Below, piece after piece: positions 16,534 to 25,576 of a stretch of DNA of 64,000 nt; position 1 is the first letter of the stretch, and every line of letters begins with the position of its first letter. Source of the DNA: Erythrobacter litoralis (GTDB lineage: Bacteria; Pseudomonadota; Alphaproteobacteria; Sphingomonadales; Sphingomonadaceae); assembly GCF_001719165.1 (NCBI RefSeq), contig NZ_CP017057.1, forward strand, positions 2,294,001-2,358,000. Direction: 5' to 3'. The notes under the pieces were generated by a model that saw only the letters and a program-made list of their open reading frames with translations, ran no database searches and had not been told where the DNA came from. The translations under genes were made by a program, and so were the position numbers.

Positions 16534-17418
16534 CTATCCGCGGCGCGCGCCCGAACGCCACAGGTAAAGCCCCGCTGCGATGATCAGGGAGGCTCCCGCG
16601 AGCGTGTAGCCGTCCGGCACATTGTCGAACCACCACCAGCCCATCGCCACCGCGACCAGCATCTGGACGTAGATCGCAGGCGCGATCGTAGAGGCCCCGG
16701 CCTTCGCCGTCCCGATATAGACCAGCCAGTGCGCGCTGCTCGCGGTGACCGCGACGATCGCGCAGCGGGCAACAACATGCCATTCGGGCCAGCCGAAATC
16801 GAGCGCGGGCACACCCGAAAACTTTGCCCCCGCTGCGAGCACGATCAGGATCGGCGCGCAGATCCCGGCCACGTAGACCTGCATCGACAAGGCGCTGCCC
16901 TGCCCCGCGCTCGCCCGGTTGGTGATCATCAGCAGCGCGAAGAAGGTCGCCGAGACGAGCGGCAGGAGCGCAGCAAGGCCGAGCTCGGCGAGATTGGGCC
17001 GCAGGATGATCGCGACACCGGCCAGCGCCACCAGCGAGACGAGATAGACCGACGGGTGCACCCTCTCGCCCAGCAGCGGCCCGGCGAGCGCCTGCGTCAG
17101 GACGGGCGCGAGGAAGGCGATCGCCATCGCCTCGGCGAGCGGCATGATGTAGATCGCCGAGAAGAACGCGACCGAGGCCAGCGCGAGGCAGGCCCCGCGC
17201 GCAAGCTGGAGCCACGGATGGGTCGGGCGAAAGGCGCGCGGCCCTTCCGAGCGCAGCAGCAGCGCCGCAAGCCCCAGCGCGCCGAGGCTGAAGCGCAGCG
17301 CCGCGACCGCGAAGGCGGGCCAGTCCGGGGCTATCGACTTGACCACCGCATCGCCCACCGAAAGCAGCGCAAACCCGCTCACCGCATAGGCGAGACCCGT
17401 TTTTCCGTCATTCGTCAC
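16534..17418 (-). CDS. EamA/DMT-family transporter
   Basis: The 294-residue protein has ten hydrophobic segments in two EamA halves (about 10-145 and 150-288), with MPLAEAMAIAFLAPVL typical of the fourth helix. The drug/metabolite transporter family exports metabolites or imports nucleotide-type or amino-acid-like substrates; specificity is not readable. It lies upstream of glmS on the same strand with a 116-bp gap. A second DMT gene is at 24191. Confidence 0.85.
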   Translation of the reverse strand: MTNDGKTGLAYAVSGFALLSVGDAVVKSIAPDWPAFAVAALRFSLGALGLAALLLRSEGPRAFRPTHPWLQLARGACLALASVAFFSAIYIMPLAEAMAIAFLAPVLTQALAGPLLGERVHPSVYLVSLVALAGVAIILRPNLAELGLAALLPLVSATFFALLMITNRASAGQGSALSMQVYVAGICAPILIVLAAGAKFSGVPALDFGWPEWHVVARCAIVAVTASSAHWLVYIGTAKAGASTIAPAIYVQMLVAVAMGWWWFDNVPDGYTLAGASLIIAAGLYLWRSGARRG

Positions 17419-17479
17419 GCCGCCCCGTTATGCGAGGCGTCGGCCTGTGGAAAGCCCGCAATGCGTAGCCCTTCGGTGG

Positions 17480-18502
17480 CTATCGCGCGATCTGCCGCTC
17501 GACCTCGTGCTGAAGCTCGCGGCGCTGGATCGAGCCCAAACGCTCGGCGATGGAATACTTGTCGCGCTCGCCGATTGTGCGCCGCAGGATCACTTCGGCG
17601 ACGAGGCCGACCGAGATCATCTGCCCGCCGAACAGGACCAGCAGCATCCCCAGCATCAGGAGCGGTCGGTCGCCGATCGGACCCAGGCCGAGCACCCACA
17701 GCACGCTGAGATAGCCAAGGATCGCAAAGCCGAGCGCCGAAAGCGCGAGGCCGCCTCCTCCGAACAGGTGCAGCGGGCGCGCGGCATAGCGGGTCGTCAA
17801 CCACACCGTCATGAGATCGAGCGCGCCCTTAATCAGCCGCTTGGTCCCGAATTTCGACTTGCCGAAGCGCCGCGCGCGGTGTTCGACCGCAATCTGGCCG
17901 ACCCGGTAGCCGCGCGCATGCAGCAGGGCGGGCACGAAGCGATGCAGTTCGCCGTACATTTCGAGCTCGCCCAGCAGCTCGCGGCGATAGGCCTTGAAGC
18001 CGCAATTGTGATCGTTGATCGACAGCCCGAACGCCTTGTTCACCGCGCCGTTGAAGAGTTTGGAAGGCAGCGTCTTGTCGAGCGGATCGTTGCGCACCTG
18101 CTTCCACCCTGTGACGCAATCATGGCCTTGCTCGAGCGCGCTGAGGAAATTGCCGATCTCGCACGGATTGTCCTGCAGGTCCGCATCCATGGTGAACACG
18201 ACATCGCCCGCGGCCTCGCGGAAACCGGCCGAAAGCGCGGCGGACTTGCCGAAATTGCGGCGGAAGCGGACGAGCGAAATGCGCTCGTCGGCGGCGGCGA
18301 GCCGGTCGATCACCTCGCGCCCGCCATCGGTGCTGCCGTCGTCTACGAAGACGAACTCGATGCGAAGATCGAGCCGGGCGCATTCCCCGGCGATTTCGTG
18401 GTAGAGGATTTCGAGGCTCTCGCGCTCGTTGAAAAACGGGATGACGAAGCTGCAATCGATGGCGCCACCGGCTACTGGATCGATCCTGCCTGCAAAGGAC
18501 AT
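17480..18502 (-). CDS. GtrB/ArnC-like polyprenyl-phosphate glycosyltransferase (GT2)
   Basis: The product has a GT2 domain (CSFVIPFFNERESLEIL; VDDGSTDGG; DADLQDNP as the DxD region) and two C-terminal membrane helices, the GtrB/ArnC/DPM1-like plan that moves a sugar from a nucleotide donor to polyprenyl phosphate on the cytoplasmic face. I prefer ATG 18502 (340 aa, AGGGGG ten bases upstream) over ATG 18532, which lacks a purine-rich site. It is divergent from the GT-C-like gene at 18594, suggesting joint lipid-linked sugar work. Confidence 0.83.
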   Translation of the reverse strand: MSFAGRIDPVAGGAIDCSFVIPFFNERESLEILYHEIAGECARLDLRIEFVFVDDGSTDGGREVIDRLAAADERISLVRFRRNFGKSAALSAGFREAAGDVVFTMDADLQDNPCEIGNFLSALEQGHDCVTGWKQVRNDPLDKTLPSKLFNGAVNKAFGLSINDHNCGFKAYRRELLGELEMYGELHRFVPALLHARGYRVGQIAVEHRARRFGKSKFGTKRLIKGALDLMTVWLTTRYAARPLHLFGGGGLALSALGFAILGYLSVLWVLGLGPIGDRPLLMLGMLLVLFGGQMISVGLVAEVILRRTIGERDKYSIAERLGSIQRRELQHEVERQIAR

Positions 18503-18593
18503 TGCGCGCTTACCCCCTGAATTGGTGTCCATGGGGGAGGTACGGCGGGAAAGGAAAGATAACGTTAATGCTGTTTGGTAAGAGGTTCGGCGC

Positions 18594-20513
18594 GTGATCC
18601 TTTCCGTGTTGCTGACCGGGGCGATCGCGGCACTCGCGTTGACGCCGGGCCTGCTCCTGGTGTGGGGCCGGGCCACAACGCCCGGCGTCGCGGCGGCATC
18701 GTGCACGGCTTCGCTCGCCGCGATGCTGCTCGCGACCGGACTGCTCGGCATCCTCGCGGAAAAGCTGTTAGGCGTCAGGCTCCCCGCGAGCACGCTGGTC
18801 CCGGTCGCGCTCGCCGCGAGTGTCGCGGCAGCTGCATGGCGCGGGGGCGACCTTCGCCGCGGCGGCAACCCGGGGTTCGAGTGGCGCGGGGCGGTGGTGT
18901 CCGCGGTCCTCGTGGTCTTCGGCCTCGCGTCGATATCGCTTGCCATCCGCGAGACCGGCGAGGGCGCCCTGATGGTGCACAGCTGGTACAATGCCGACTG
19001 GTTCAAGCACATGGGCCATGTCCACGCGCTCGCCGGGCTCGGCCTGCCGGCGCGGGACATTTTCGGCGGCGCGGGGCCGCTTCACTACTACTGGCTGAGC
19101 TACATCCTGCCCGGCGCCGCGGCGGACCTCGGGGCCGAACCGTGGGCCGCGCTTTCCACCATGAACGCCGTCGTCTCGGTCCTGCTCGGACTCCTGCTTT
19201 ACGCCCTCGCCCGGATCGTCGTGCCTTCCCGGGCGCGCGCGCTCGGATACACGCTCGCCGCGCTGATCGTCCTCGCCCCGGCGGGCTTCCTGATCTACCT
19301 CGTCGGCGGGGGGTCGCTCGAGGCGTTCCTGTCGAGCGGGCTCACTCCGCACGGTTCCGGGCTGCTAGAGACGAGCCAGGTCATTCCCCAGCACGCGCTG
19401 GCGACCGCGCTGATCGCTGCCTGGATTCTGCTCGATGCCCCCGATACGCGCGCCGAGGCGGGCGCAAGCCGCCTTCTCGCTCTGGCGGGGCTGGCCGCGC
19501 TGCTGGCGATCTCGACCCTGCTCGGCGCGATCTACCTGCTCGCCTATGGCCTTTCGCGGCTTTACGCCGGAAGGCTCGCGGCCGTGCCCGAGCTTGCGCT
19601 GATGGTGGTCGCGGCGGGCACCCTCGTGCTGGTGCTCAGCGTCCTGCAGGTCGGCAATCCGGCCTCTGCGATCGAGAGCCCGCTGCTGACCGACGCGGTC
19701 GATCCGCGCCCGGACTGGCTGCTCGCCCTGCTCGCCCTGTCCAAGGCCTTTGCGCTGGCGGGGGTTCCGCTGTTCCTCGTCCTTCCCTTCCTTCCGCGCC
19801 TGCGGGCGGAGGACGCGCGCGAACGCCACGCGATGATCGCGGCCTACGGGCTCCTCGTCGCGACGATCCTCGCTGTTGCAGGCAGCCAGATCCTGCTTCC
19901 CGAAAGGCCCGCCGCGGAGATCTTCGTCCGCAGCAAGATGCCCTTCTCGCTCGCCGCGCTGACGCTGGGCGCGCTGCTGCTGGAACGGCTGCGGACACGG
20001 CACCGCCTCGGCCGGGTGCTGCCCGCCGCGATCTGTACCGCGCTCGCCGTCCTTGCCTTGCCGAGCATCTATTCCTCGCTTCGCTGGAAAGCTAATTTCG
20101 GCGATGTCCACACGGTCGTCGTGCCGGCGCAGGATCGCGCCGTGCTCGCCGCCCTGCGGGCGCTCAGCGAGCCGCACGAGCTCGTCTGGCAATATCCCGA
20201 AAAGCCGCTGGTGGGCGATCCGCGCGGAGTGGACAACTGGTCGGCCATCTTCGCCGGTCGACCGGTTCCCAATTCCGAACGCGCGACCGATTACGCCGCC
20301 GCTGCGCCCTCCATCGCCCTTTCGCAGGCCTGGTTCGTGGGCGATGCCCTGGCGATCCCGGAGGATATCGACTGGGTCTATCTCTCGCGCGCTCTGCATC
20401 CCGGCAGTTACGACGCGCTGGCCGCGAAAATGGAGCGCGATCCCGCCTTCGCGCGGTCCGATTGCTACGAAGACGCCTGCCTGTTCGAGCGGCGCGCAAA
20501 CAGCACGCCATAG
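18594..20513 (+). CDS. Large integral membrane protein, GT-C-like
   Basis: The 639-residue protein starts with GTG 18594 and has about 12 membrane segments followed by a soluble C-terminal region of about 140 residues. The loop after the first helices reads HSWYNADWFKHMGHVHAL, a charged periplasmic loop with acidic residues as seen in GT-C glycosyltransferases that use polyprenyl-linked sugars. I do not recognise a specific family. Its 3' end overlaps the convergent flippase-like gene by 49 bp. Confidence 0.65.
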   Translation: MILSVLLTGAIAALALTPGLLLVWGRATTPGVAAASCTASLAAMLLATGLLGILAEKLLGVRLPASTLVPVALAASVAAAAWRGGDLRRGGNPGFEWRGAVVSAVLVVFGLASISLAIRETGEGALMVHSWYNADWFKHMGHVHALAGLGLPARDIFGGAGPLHYYWLSYILPGAAADLGAEPWAALSTMNAVVSVLLGLLLYALARIVVPSRARALGYTLAALIVLAPAGFLIYLVGGGSLEAFLSSGLTPHGSGLLETSQVIPQHALATALIAAWILLDAPDTRAEAGASRLLALAGLAALLAISTLLGAIYLLAYGLSRLYAGRLAAVPELALMVVAAGTLVLVLSVLQVGNPASAIESPLLTDAVDPRPDWLLALLALSKAFALAGVPLFLVLPFLPRLRAEDARERHAMIAAYGLLVATILAVAGSQILLPERPAAEIFVRSKMPFSLAALTLGALLLERLRTRHRLGRVLPAAICTALAVLALPSIYSSLRWKANFGDVHTVVVPAQDRAVLAALRALSEPHELVWQYPEKPLVGDPRGVDNWSAIFAGRPVPNSERATDYAAAAPSIALSQAWFVGDALAIPEDIDWVYLSRALHPGSYDALAAKMERDPAFARSDCYEDACLFERRANSTP

Positions 20514-21331
20514 CCCGCAAGCCCGAAGCCTGTATCGCCGAGCGAGGTCGCAAAGCGGGACAGCACGGCGAAGGCGACGATGGTGGCCCCGACCGGCTCG
20601 ACCGGCGCGGCGAGCGCCAGGAGCACGGATTCGCGCACGCCGAGCCCGCCTGGCGCGACCGGCACGACGAACCCCGCGACCCAGGCCAGCATGAACACGC
20701 CCGCCAGGCGAAACGGCTCACCCGCGCCGAGGGCGGCTCCGGCGAGCAGCGCCGCGAGCAGCGCGAACAGGGCAAAGAAGGCAAGCTGGAACCCCGCCGC
20801 CCGGACCGCTGCCCCCGTCCCCGCCGCCAGCAGCAGCACGCCGAGCGCGGCGATGGCGGCGAGCCCGAAGGCCTCCGCTCCGGCCATCAGCGCACCTGCG
20901 CAAAGCAGCGCGGCAGGCAGGTGGAGGCCCGCTTCGGTCACGCTCGCGCGCAGCATTGCCGTGTGCGTCAGGCCGAAGCGCGCGCCGAGCAGCTGGCGGG
21001 ATCCGTACTGGAACACCGAACCGGGAATATATTTCGCGATGACGCCCGGCGCATAGATCGCGAGCTTTTCGGCGAGGGATAGCCGCGCCGCTCCCGTCTC
21101 CCCGGCCATACCGCCCCAGCCGAACGCGAGCAGCGCGAGCGCGAGGCCGTAGGCCGCACCCGTGCCAAGGGCGATCCCCCAGGCCTGCGGAGGCAGGCTC
21201 GCCAGCACCTCGTCCATGCCAAGCCGCGCGATCGCCAGTCCGCAATAGACCAGCGCCAGCGCAAGCAGGGCATGGCCGCCCCAGCGCACCAGCCGGGAAT
21301 CGCGCTTCGGCAGGAACCTAGAAAGGCCCAT
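20465..21331 (-). CDS. Flippase-like / LPG synthase-type membrane protein
   Basis: The 288-residue protein from ATG 21331 has 7-8 membrane segments and resembles the UPF0104/AglD-type fold of the lysylphosphatidylglycerol synthase membrane domain, including the segment KYIPGSVFQYGSRQLLG and the late VPVAPGGLGVRE motif. Relatives include proteins proposed to flip lipid-linked sugars. It overlaps the methyltransferase stop by 14 bp, so the two are one operon. Confidence 0.75.
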   Translation of the reverse strand: MGLSRFLPKRDSRLVRWGGHALLALALVYCGLAIARLGMDEVLASLPPQAWGIALGTGAAYGLALALLAFGWGGMAGETGAARLSLAEKLAIYAPGVIAKYIPGSVFQYGSRQLLGARFGLTHTAMLRASVTEAGLHLPAALLCAGALMAGAEAFGLAAIAALGVLLLAAGTGAAVRAAGFQLAFFALFALLAALLAGAALGAGEPFRLAGVFMLAWVAGFVVPVAPGGLGVRESVLLALAAPVEPVGATIVAFAVLSRFATSLGDTGFGLAGYGVLFARRSNRQASS

Positions 21332-21971
21332 TGGTGAGAAGGCTGGTATGGTCGCGATAGGGCACGCAGTAGGAACGCCCGTGATGATGCCGCTCAACAA
21401 GCCCGCAATGCTCGATCGCGGCGCGATAGCGCGACCGGCCCGAATCGTCGAATAGCACGATACCGCCGCGCGCGAGATGCGGGATCGCCTGGGCAAGGCA
21501 GGCTGCGCGGTGGCGCCCGTCGACGACGATGAGGTCGAATTGGCCCCCCACTTCCTCGATCGCGCCGACGTAGGCCTGCGGTCCCTCGCCGATCGCGCGG
21601 TGGAGCAGGGTCACGTTGGGGTAGCCCCCGGTCTGGCGCTCGAACCGGCGCAGCCACGCCTCGTCATGCTCGACCGTGACCACCTCGCCTGCGCGCCGCG
21701 CGAGCCACACCGTGCTCGCGCCCGAACCATATTCGAACACCCGCGCTGCGGGCCGCGCCTTGAGAAAATCGGCAATCTCGCGGGTCGCCGCCACGTTCCA
21801 CCACGGCAGGTCGAGCCCGATCATCCGGTCCGTCTCGTAGATCGCGAAGAGCGAGGCGAACCAGCGCCTCCAGCCATAGGGATCGTCCTGCGGGCCGGGG
21901 CGCACGAGCCTTTCGAGCTGCGGCAGGGTCCCGAGGCCCTGCATGGCATCGACATAGGTGCGCTTGATCAC
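21318..21971 (-). CDS. Class I SAM-dependent methyltransferase
   Basis: The product (217 aa from GTG 21971, which has AGGAG eight bases upstream) carries a motif I region, VFEYGSGASTVWLA, an acidic motif II end (VTVEHDEAW) and FDLIVVDGRHRAACL as motif IV. It resembles methyltransferases of surface-sugar clusters. The flippase-like gene starts inside its last codons. Substrate unknown; the neighbourhood suggests a glycan or lipid. Confidence 0.75.
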   Translation of the reverse strand: MIKRTYVDAMQGLGTLPQLERLVRPGPQDDPYGWRRWFASLFAIYETDRMIGLDLPWWNVAATREIADFLKARPAARVFEYGSGASTVWLARRAGEVVTVEHDEAWLRRFERQTGGYPNVTLLHRAIGEGPQAYVGAIEEVGGQFDLIVVDGRHRAACLAQAIPHLARGGIVLFDDSGRSRYRAAIEHCGLVERHHHGRSYCVPYRDHTSLLTNGPF

Positions 21972-22270
21972 TTGCACGTCTCCTGGTCCCCTCTTGCCTG
22001 GCATACCGTCCCATGCGTCGAGCCGGCGGTCACAGCCCCCGCGCCGCGCGCGTCAAAGATGGCCTATCAAGAAAGTGTTTACCAAACCCTATACGCCCCT
22101 CGCGCTCGTCCCCGAAGCGCAGGCGTGAAGGCCGGCTCGGCAGCGCAGCGACGGCGCGCTTTAGGAAAAAGATAAGGTTTCCCAATTATTGACTGCGTTT
22201 CGAGAGGCGCGCTTTGCCAGCCGGTACGGCGCGCACGGAAACGACAGGACTAGGCCTCGGGGGCTTCAAG
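21972..22270. other. Divergent promoter region between the methyltransferase and cpaF
   Basis: About 300 bp, AT-richer than its surroundings around 22060-22200. Both flanking genes read outward, so promoters for each must lie here. I see no clear operator. Confidence 0.4.
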
Positions 22271-23809
22271 ATGAGCGCATTCGGCAAGAAGGGCGGCGGG
22301 GGCATTAAGCCCGGTGGACGGCCCGCTTTCGGGGTGGCCCGGCCGATGAAGGGGGGCGGACGCCCCAACGAACCGCAGGGCGGCGACCAATTCCCGCCGC
22401 TTCCGGGCGAGGAAAAGCCCGCCGTGCCCGAAGCGCCAAAAACGGCGCAGGCCAGCGCGCCGAGGGGCGGCTCGACCTCGGACGCGATGGATCGTCTCGC
22501 CGAGCGCATGAACGCTGTCCACAATTCCGATTCCGAAGTCGGCGGCTTCGAGGCCAGCGTCCACAAGATCAAGGAACAGGTGCTCCCGCGCCTGCTCGAG
22601 CGTGTCGATCCCGAAGCGGCGGCGACGCTTTCCAAGGAGGAGCTCTCCGAGGAATTCCGCCCGATCATCATGGAAGTGCTGGCCGAGCTCAAGGTCACGC
22701 TCAACCGGCGCGAACAGTTCGCGCTCGAAAAGGTGCTGATCGACGAGCTGCTGGGCTTCGGTCCGCTCGAGGAATTGCTCAACGACCCGGACGTGTCCGA
22801 CATCATGGTCAACGGTCCGGACCAGACCTACATCGAAAAGAAGGGCAAGCTTGTGCTCGCCCCGATCCGCTTCCGCGACGAACAGCACCTGTTCCAGATC
22901 GCGCAGCGCATCGTGAACCAGGTCGGCCGCCGCGTGGACCAGACGACCCCGCTCGCCGACGCCCGCTTGAAGGACGGCAGCCGTGTCAACGTGATCGTTC
23001 CGCCGCTTTCCCTGCGCGGCACCGCGATCTCGATTCGTAAGTTCTCCGAAAAGCCGATCACCTTGGATATGCTCAAGGAATTCGGATCGATGAGCGAGAA
23101 GATGTGTACCGCGCTCAAGATCGCGGGCGCGTGCCGGATGAACATCGTCATCTCGGGCGGTACGGGTTCGGGTAAGACGACCATGCTCAACGCTCTGTCG
23201 AAGATGATCGACCCGGGTGAGCGCGTTCTCACGATCGAGGACGCGGCGGAATTGCGCCTGCAGCAGCCGCACTGGCTGCCATTGGAAACCCGCCCGCCGA
23301 ACCTCGAAGGCCAGGGCGCGATCACCATCGGCGACCTCGTGAAGAACGCCCTGCGTATGCGTCCTGACCGCATCATCCTGGGCGAAATTCGCGGTGCGGA
23401 ATGTTTCGACCTTCTGGCCGCGATGAACACCGGTCACGACGGCTCGATGTGTACGCTCCACGCCAACAGCCCGCGCGAATGCCTTGGCCGTATGGAGAAC
23501 ATGATCCTGATGGGCGACATCAAGATCCCCAAGGAAGCCATTTCGCGCCAGATCGCCGAATCGGTCGACCTGATCGTGCAGGTCAAGCGCCTGCGCGACG
23601 GTTCGCGCCGCACCACCAACATCACCGAGGTGATCGGGATGGAAGGCGACGTGATCGTGACGCAGGAACTCTTCAAGTTCGAATACCTAGACGAGAGCGA
23701 GGACGGGAAGATCCTCGGCGAATTCCGCTCGTCGGGCCTGCGCCCCTACACGCTGGAAAAGGCGCGGCAGTTCGGGTTCGACCAGGCGTATCTGGAAGCC
23801 TGCCTCTGA
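22271..23809 (+). CDS. cpaF: CpaF/TadA-type secretion ATPase
   Basis: The 512-residue protein is a type II/IV secretion-family ATPase. It has Walker A (SGGTGSGKTT), Walker B region with RPDRIILGEIRGAE, and the histidine box GHDGSMCTLHANSPRE. In Caulobacter CpaF powers Flp/Tad pilus assembly at the inner membrane. ATG 22271 has CGGGGG seven bases upstream; the frame upstream to 22214 is optional. The N-terminal 80 residues are low-complexity glycine/proline-rich. No other cpa/tad gene is in the window, so it is an orphan relative to its system. Confidence 0.93.
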   Translation: MSAFGKKGGGGIKPGGRPAFGVARPMKGGGRPNEPQGGDQFPPLPGEEKPAVPEAPKTAQASAPRGGSTSDAMDRLAERMNAVHNSDSEVGGFEASVHKIKEQVLPRLLERVDPEAAATLSKEELSEEFRPIIMEVLAELKVTLNRREQFALEKVLIDELLGFGPLEELLNDPDVSDIMVNGPDQTYIEKKGKLVLAPIRFRDEQHLFQIAQRIVNQVGRRVDQTTPLADARLKDGSRVNVIVPPLSLRGTAISIRKFSEKPITLDMLKEFGSMSEKMCTALKIAGACRMNIVISGGTGSGKTTMLNALSKMIDPGERVLTIEDAAELRLQQPHWLPLETRPPNLEGQGAITIGDLVKNALRMRPDRIILGEIRGAECFDLLAAMNTGHDGSMCTLHANSPRECLGRMENMILMGDIKIPKEAISRQIAESVDLIVQVKRLRDGSRRTTNITEVIGMEGDVIVTQELFKFEYLDESEDGKILGEFRSSGLRPYTLEKARQFGFDQAYLEACL

Positions 23810-23882
23810 CAAGGTCGGCGGGCCGGTCGCCCTTGCGGAGGCTTTGCCACCGGATCGTGTCGAGGCCGGGCTTGCCTGCCCG

Positions 23883-24131
23883 CTACAACAATTCGCCCAG
23901 CACCACCGGCGCGCTCATAGAAAGCATGCCGCCGCCGATGATCGCGCAGCCGACGAAGATCGGCGTCCACGGCATCCAGCCGACCGCCTCGAGCCTGTCG
24001 ATCGGGCGTTTCCTTACCCTCCGGCGCTCCATCAGCGCAGCAAAGCCGGCGATCAGCCAGAGGGCGAGGCCGCCAAGAGCCATCAGCGTGGCGTCGCTCG
24101 CAAGCAGCAGGCGGTGAAAAAGGTCGATCAT
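23883..24131 (-). CDS. Small two-helix membrane protein
   Basis: The 82-residue product from ATG 24131 (GGAG nine bases upstream) has two hydrophobic segments (about 14-33 and 55-75) separated by a basic loop (ERRRVRKRPIDRLEAVGWMP). No family recognised. Confidence 0.6.
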   Translation of the reverse strand: MIDLFHRLLLASDATLMALGGLALWLIAGFAALMERRRVRKRPIDRLEAVGWMPWTPIFVGCAIIGGGMLSMSAPVVLGELL

Positions 24132-24190
24132 GGCGGTCGCTCCGGGCGGTCGGCCCAGCATTTAGGCGCGCTCGGCGCTTGCGCAATCCC

Positions 24191-25153
24191 ATGGGGGGCC
24201 TAAGTCGCGCAGCGATGGATGGCTCGATCGCCCGCCCCCGCCCGCTGCTCGCGCTTGCCGTCCGCCTCGCGACCGCAGCCGTGCTCGCGACCATGGGCAT
24301 GCTGGTCAAGCTCGCTGGCGAACGCGGCGCGCATCTTCTCGAACTGATATTCTGGCGGCAGGCGTTGACCGTGGTCGCGGTGGGGGGACTGCTTGCGGTC
24401 TGGGGGCGGCTTTCGACCGTTCGCACGCAACGGATCGGAGCCCATGCCCGCCGCGCGGCCTATGGCATAACCGGAATGATGTTCGTCTATGGCGCGGTCA
24501 TGCTGCTTCCCCTGCCCGAAGCGACCGCGATCAGCTTCACAGCGCCTTTCTTCGCGGTGATGATCTCGGTCCTGCTGTTCGGCGAGAAGGTCGGGCTCTA
24601 CCGCTGGGGGGCGGTGGCGCTGGGATTTGCGGGCGTGATCGTCATCACCTCTCCCGGCTTCGGGTTAGCCGAGGGCAGCGCGATCGATCCGTGGGGGGCT
24701 GGGGTGGGGCTTATCGCGGCTTTCCTCGTCGCGCTCATCAGTTTTCAGGTGCAGGACCTCAACACGACCGAAAGCCCGTGGAGCATCGTGTTCTGGTTTT
24801 CCGCCATCACCGCACCGCTGATGGCGCTCGCCCTGCCCTTTGTCTCCAGCGCACACGATGCCGGGACATGGGGGATCATCCTCGCGATGGCGCTGTGCGG
24901 GGCGCTGGCGCAGATATTGCTCACCACTTCCCTGCGGTTCGGTTCGGCGGCGGTGATCCTGCTGATGGACTACACATCGCTGCTCTGGGCGACGTTCTAT
25001 GGCTGGCAGGTCTTCGGCCGCGCCGCGCCTGCGAGCCTGTGGATCGGGGCCCCGCTCATCATCGCCGCGGGCGCGCTCATAGCATGGCGAGAAAGGCAAC
25101 TCGCCCGCTCTCGCGCGCGCCCCGTCGCAGTTTCGGAACGGCGCTTTTCCTGA
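24191..25153 (+). CDS. EamA/DMT-family transporter
   Basis: The roughly 320-residue protein has ten hydrophobic segments in two EamA repeats; LPLPEATAISFTAPFFAVMIS is typical of helix four of the first. It differs clearly from the DMT protein at 16534. The start is uncertain: ATG 24191, ATG 24215 and TTG 24179 are all possible, and none has a strong ribosome site. Substrate unknown. Confidence 0.83.
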   Translation: MGGLSRAAMDGSIARPRPLLALAVRLATAAVLATMGMLVKLAGERGAHLLELIFWRQALTVVAVGGLLAVWGRLSTVRTQRIGAHARRAAYGITGMMFVYGAVMLLPLPEATAISFTAPFFAVMISVLLFGEKVGLYRWGAVALGFAGVIVITSPGFGLAEGSAIDPWGAGVGLIAAFLVALISFQVQDLNTTESPWSIVFWFSAITAPLMALALPFVSSAHDAGTWGIILAMALCGALAQILLTTSLRFGSAAVILLMDYTSLLWATFYGWQVFGRAAPASLWIGAPLIIAAGALIAWRERQLARSRARPVAVSERRFS

Positions 25154-25191
25154 TTTCTTGATCCGATGTGCAAAGAAAAGGAGCAGAAATC

Positions 25192-25320
25192 ATGATCCGC
25201 AAGACATTCATCGCCATTGCCGCGAGCACGCTGACCCTTGCCGCAGCTGCCTGCAACACCGTCGAAGGCGCGGGCGAAGATCTCGAATCCGCTTCGAACG
25301 AGGTCGAAGAGGAAATCTGA
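25192..25320 (+). CDS. Entericidin-like small lipoprotein (1)
   Basis: A 42-residue product that begins MIRKTFIAIAASTLTLAAAA, followed by the lipobox cysteine and NTVEGAGEDLESASNEV. The Cys-N-T-x-x-G-x-G-x-D pattern is that of entericidin A/B-type lipoproteins, anchored in a membrane and linked in E. coli to a bacteriolytic toxin/antidote pair. AAAGGAG precedes the ATG by eight bases, and a strong terminator follows at 25343. Confidence 0.85.
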   Translation: MIRKTFIAIAASTLTLAAAACNTVEGAGEDLESASNEVEEEI

Positions 25321-25342
25321 TTTTCCCGCAATCGACGAAAGG

Positions 25343-25369
25343 GGCTCGCCCGACCGGCGAGCCTTTTTT
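25343..25369 (+). terminator. Rho-independent terminator
   Basis: GGCTCGCC (25343-25350), a five-base loop and GGCGAGCC (25356-25363) form a perfect 8-bp stem followed by six T (25364-25369). It ends the first entericidin-like gene and separates it from the second. Confidence 0.92.
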
Positions 25370-25440
25370 GTTGCCTTTCCCGCCCATGATGCCAATTTCC
25401 ACGGCAGATTCCCCCCCAAAGCATCGATGAGGTCGAACCC

Positions 25441-25572
25441 ATGAAACTGAAGCTCCTGAGCGTCGCCCTGCTGGGCGCGCTGCTCGCTGCTACCGGCGCC
25501 TGCAACACCGTCGATGGCCTGGGCGACGACATCAAGTCGGTCGGCCGGGCCGGCAAGCGCGCGATCGACTGA
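25441..25572 (+). CDS. Entericidin-like small lipoprotein (2)
   Basis: A 43-residue product beginning MKLKLLSVALLGALLAATGA, then Cys and NTVDGLGDDIKSVGRAGKRA. It has the same Cys-N-T-V-x-G-x-G-x-D core as the upstream gene, but a basic instead of acidic tail. The opposite tail charges of the pair recall the EcnA/EcnB antidote/toxin pair; which is which cannot be read from sequence. GAGG lies nine bases upstream. Confidence 0.83.
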   Translation: MKLKLLSVALLGALLAATGACNTVDGLGDDIKSVGRAGKRAID

Positions 25573-25576
25573 ACGC

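Noticed and set aside
16495..17709. 404-codon open frame on the plus strand
   Set aside because: Antisense to the DMT transporter and the glycosyltransferase; low-complexity arginine-rich product.
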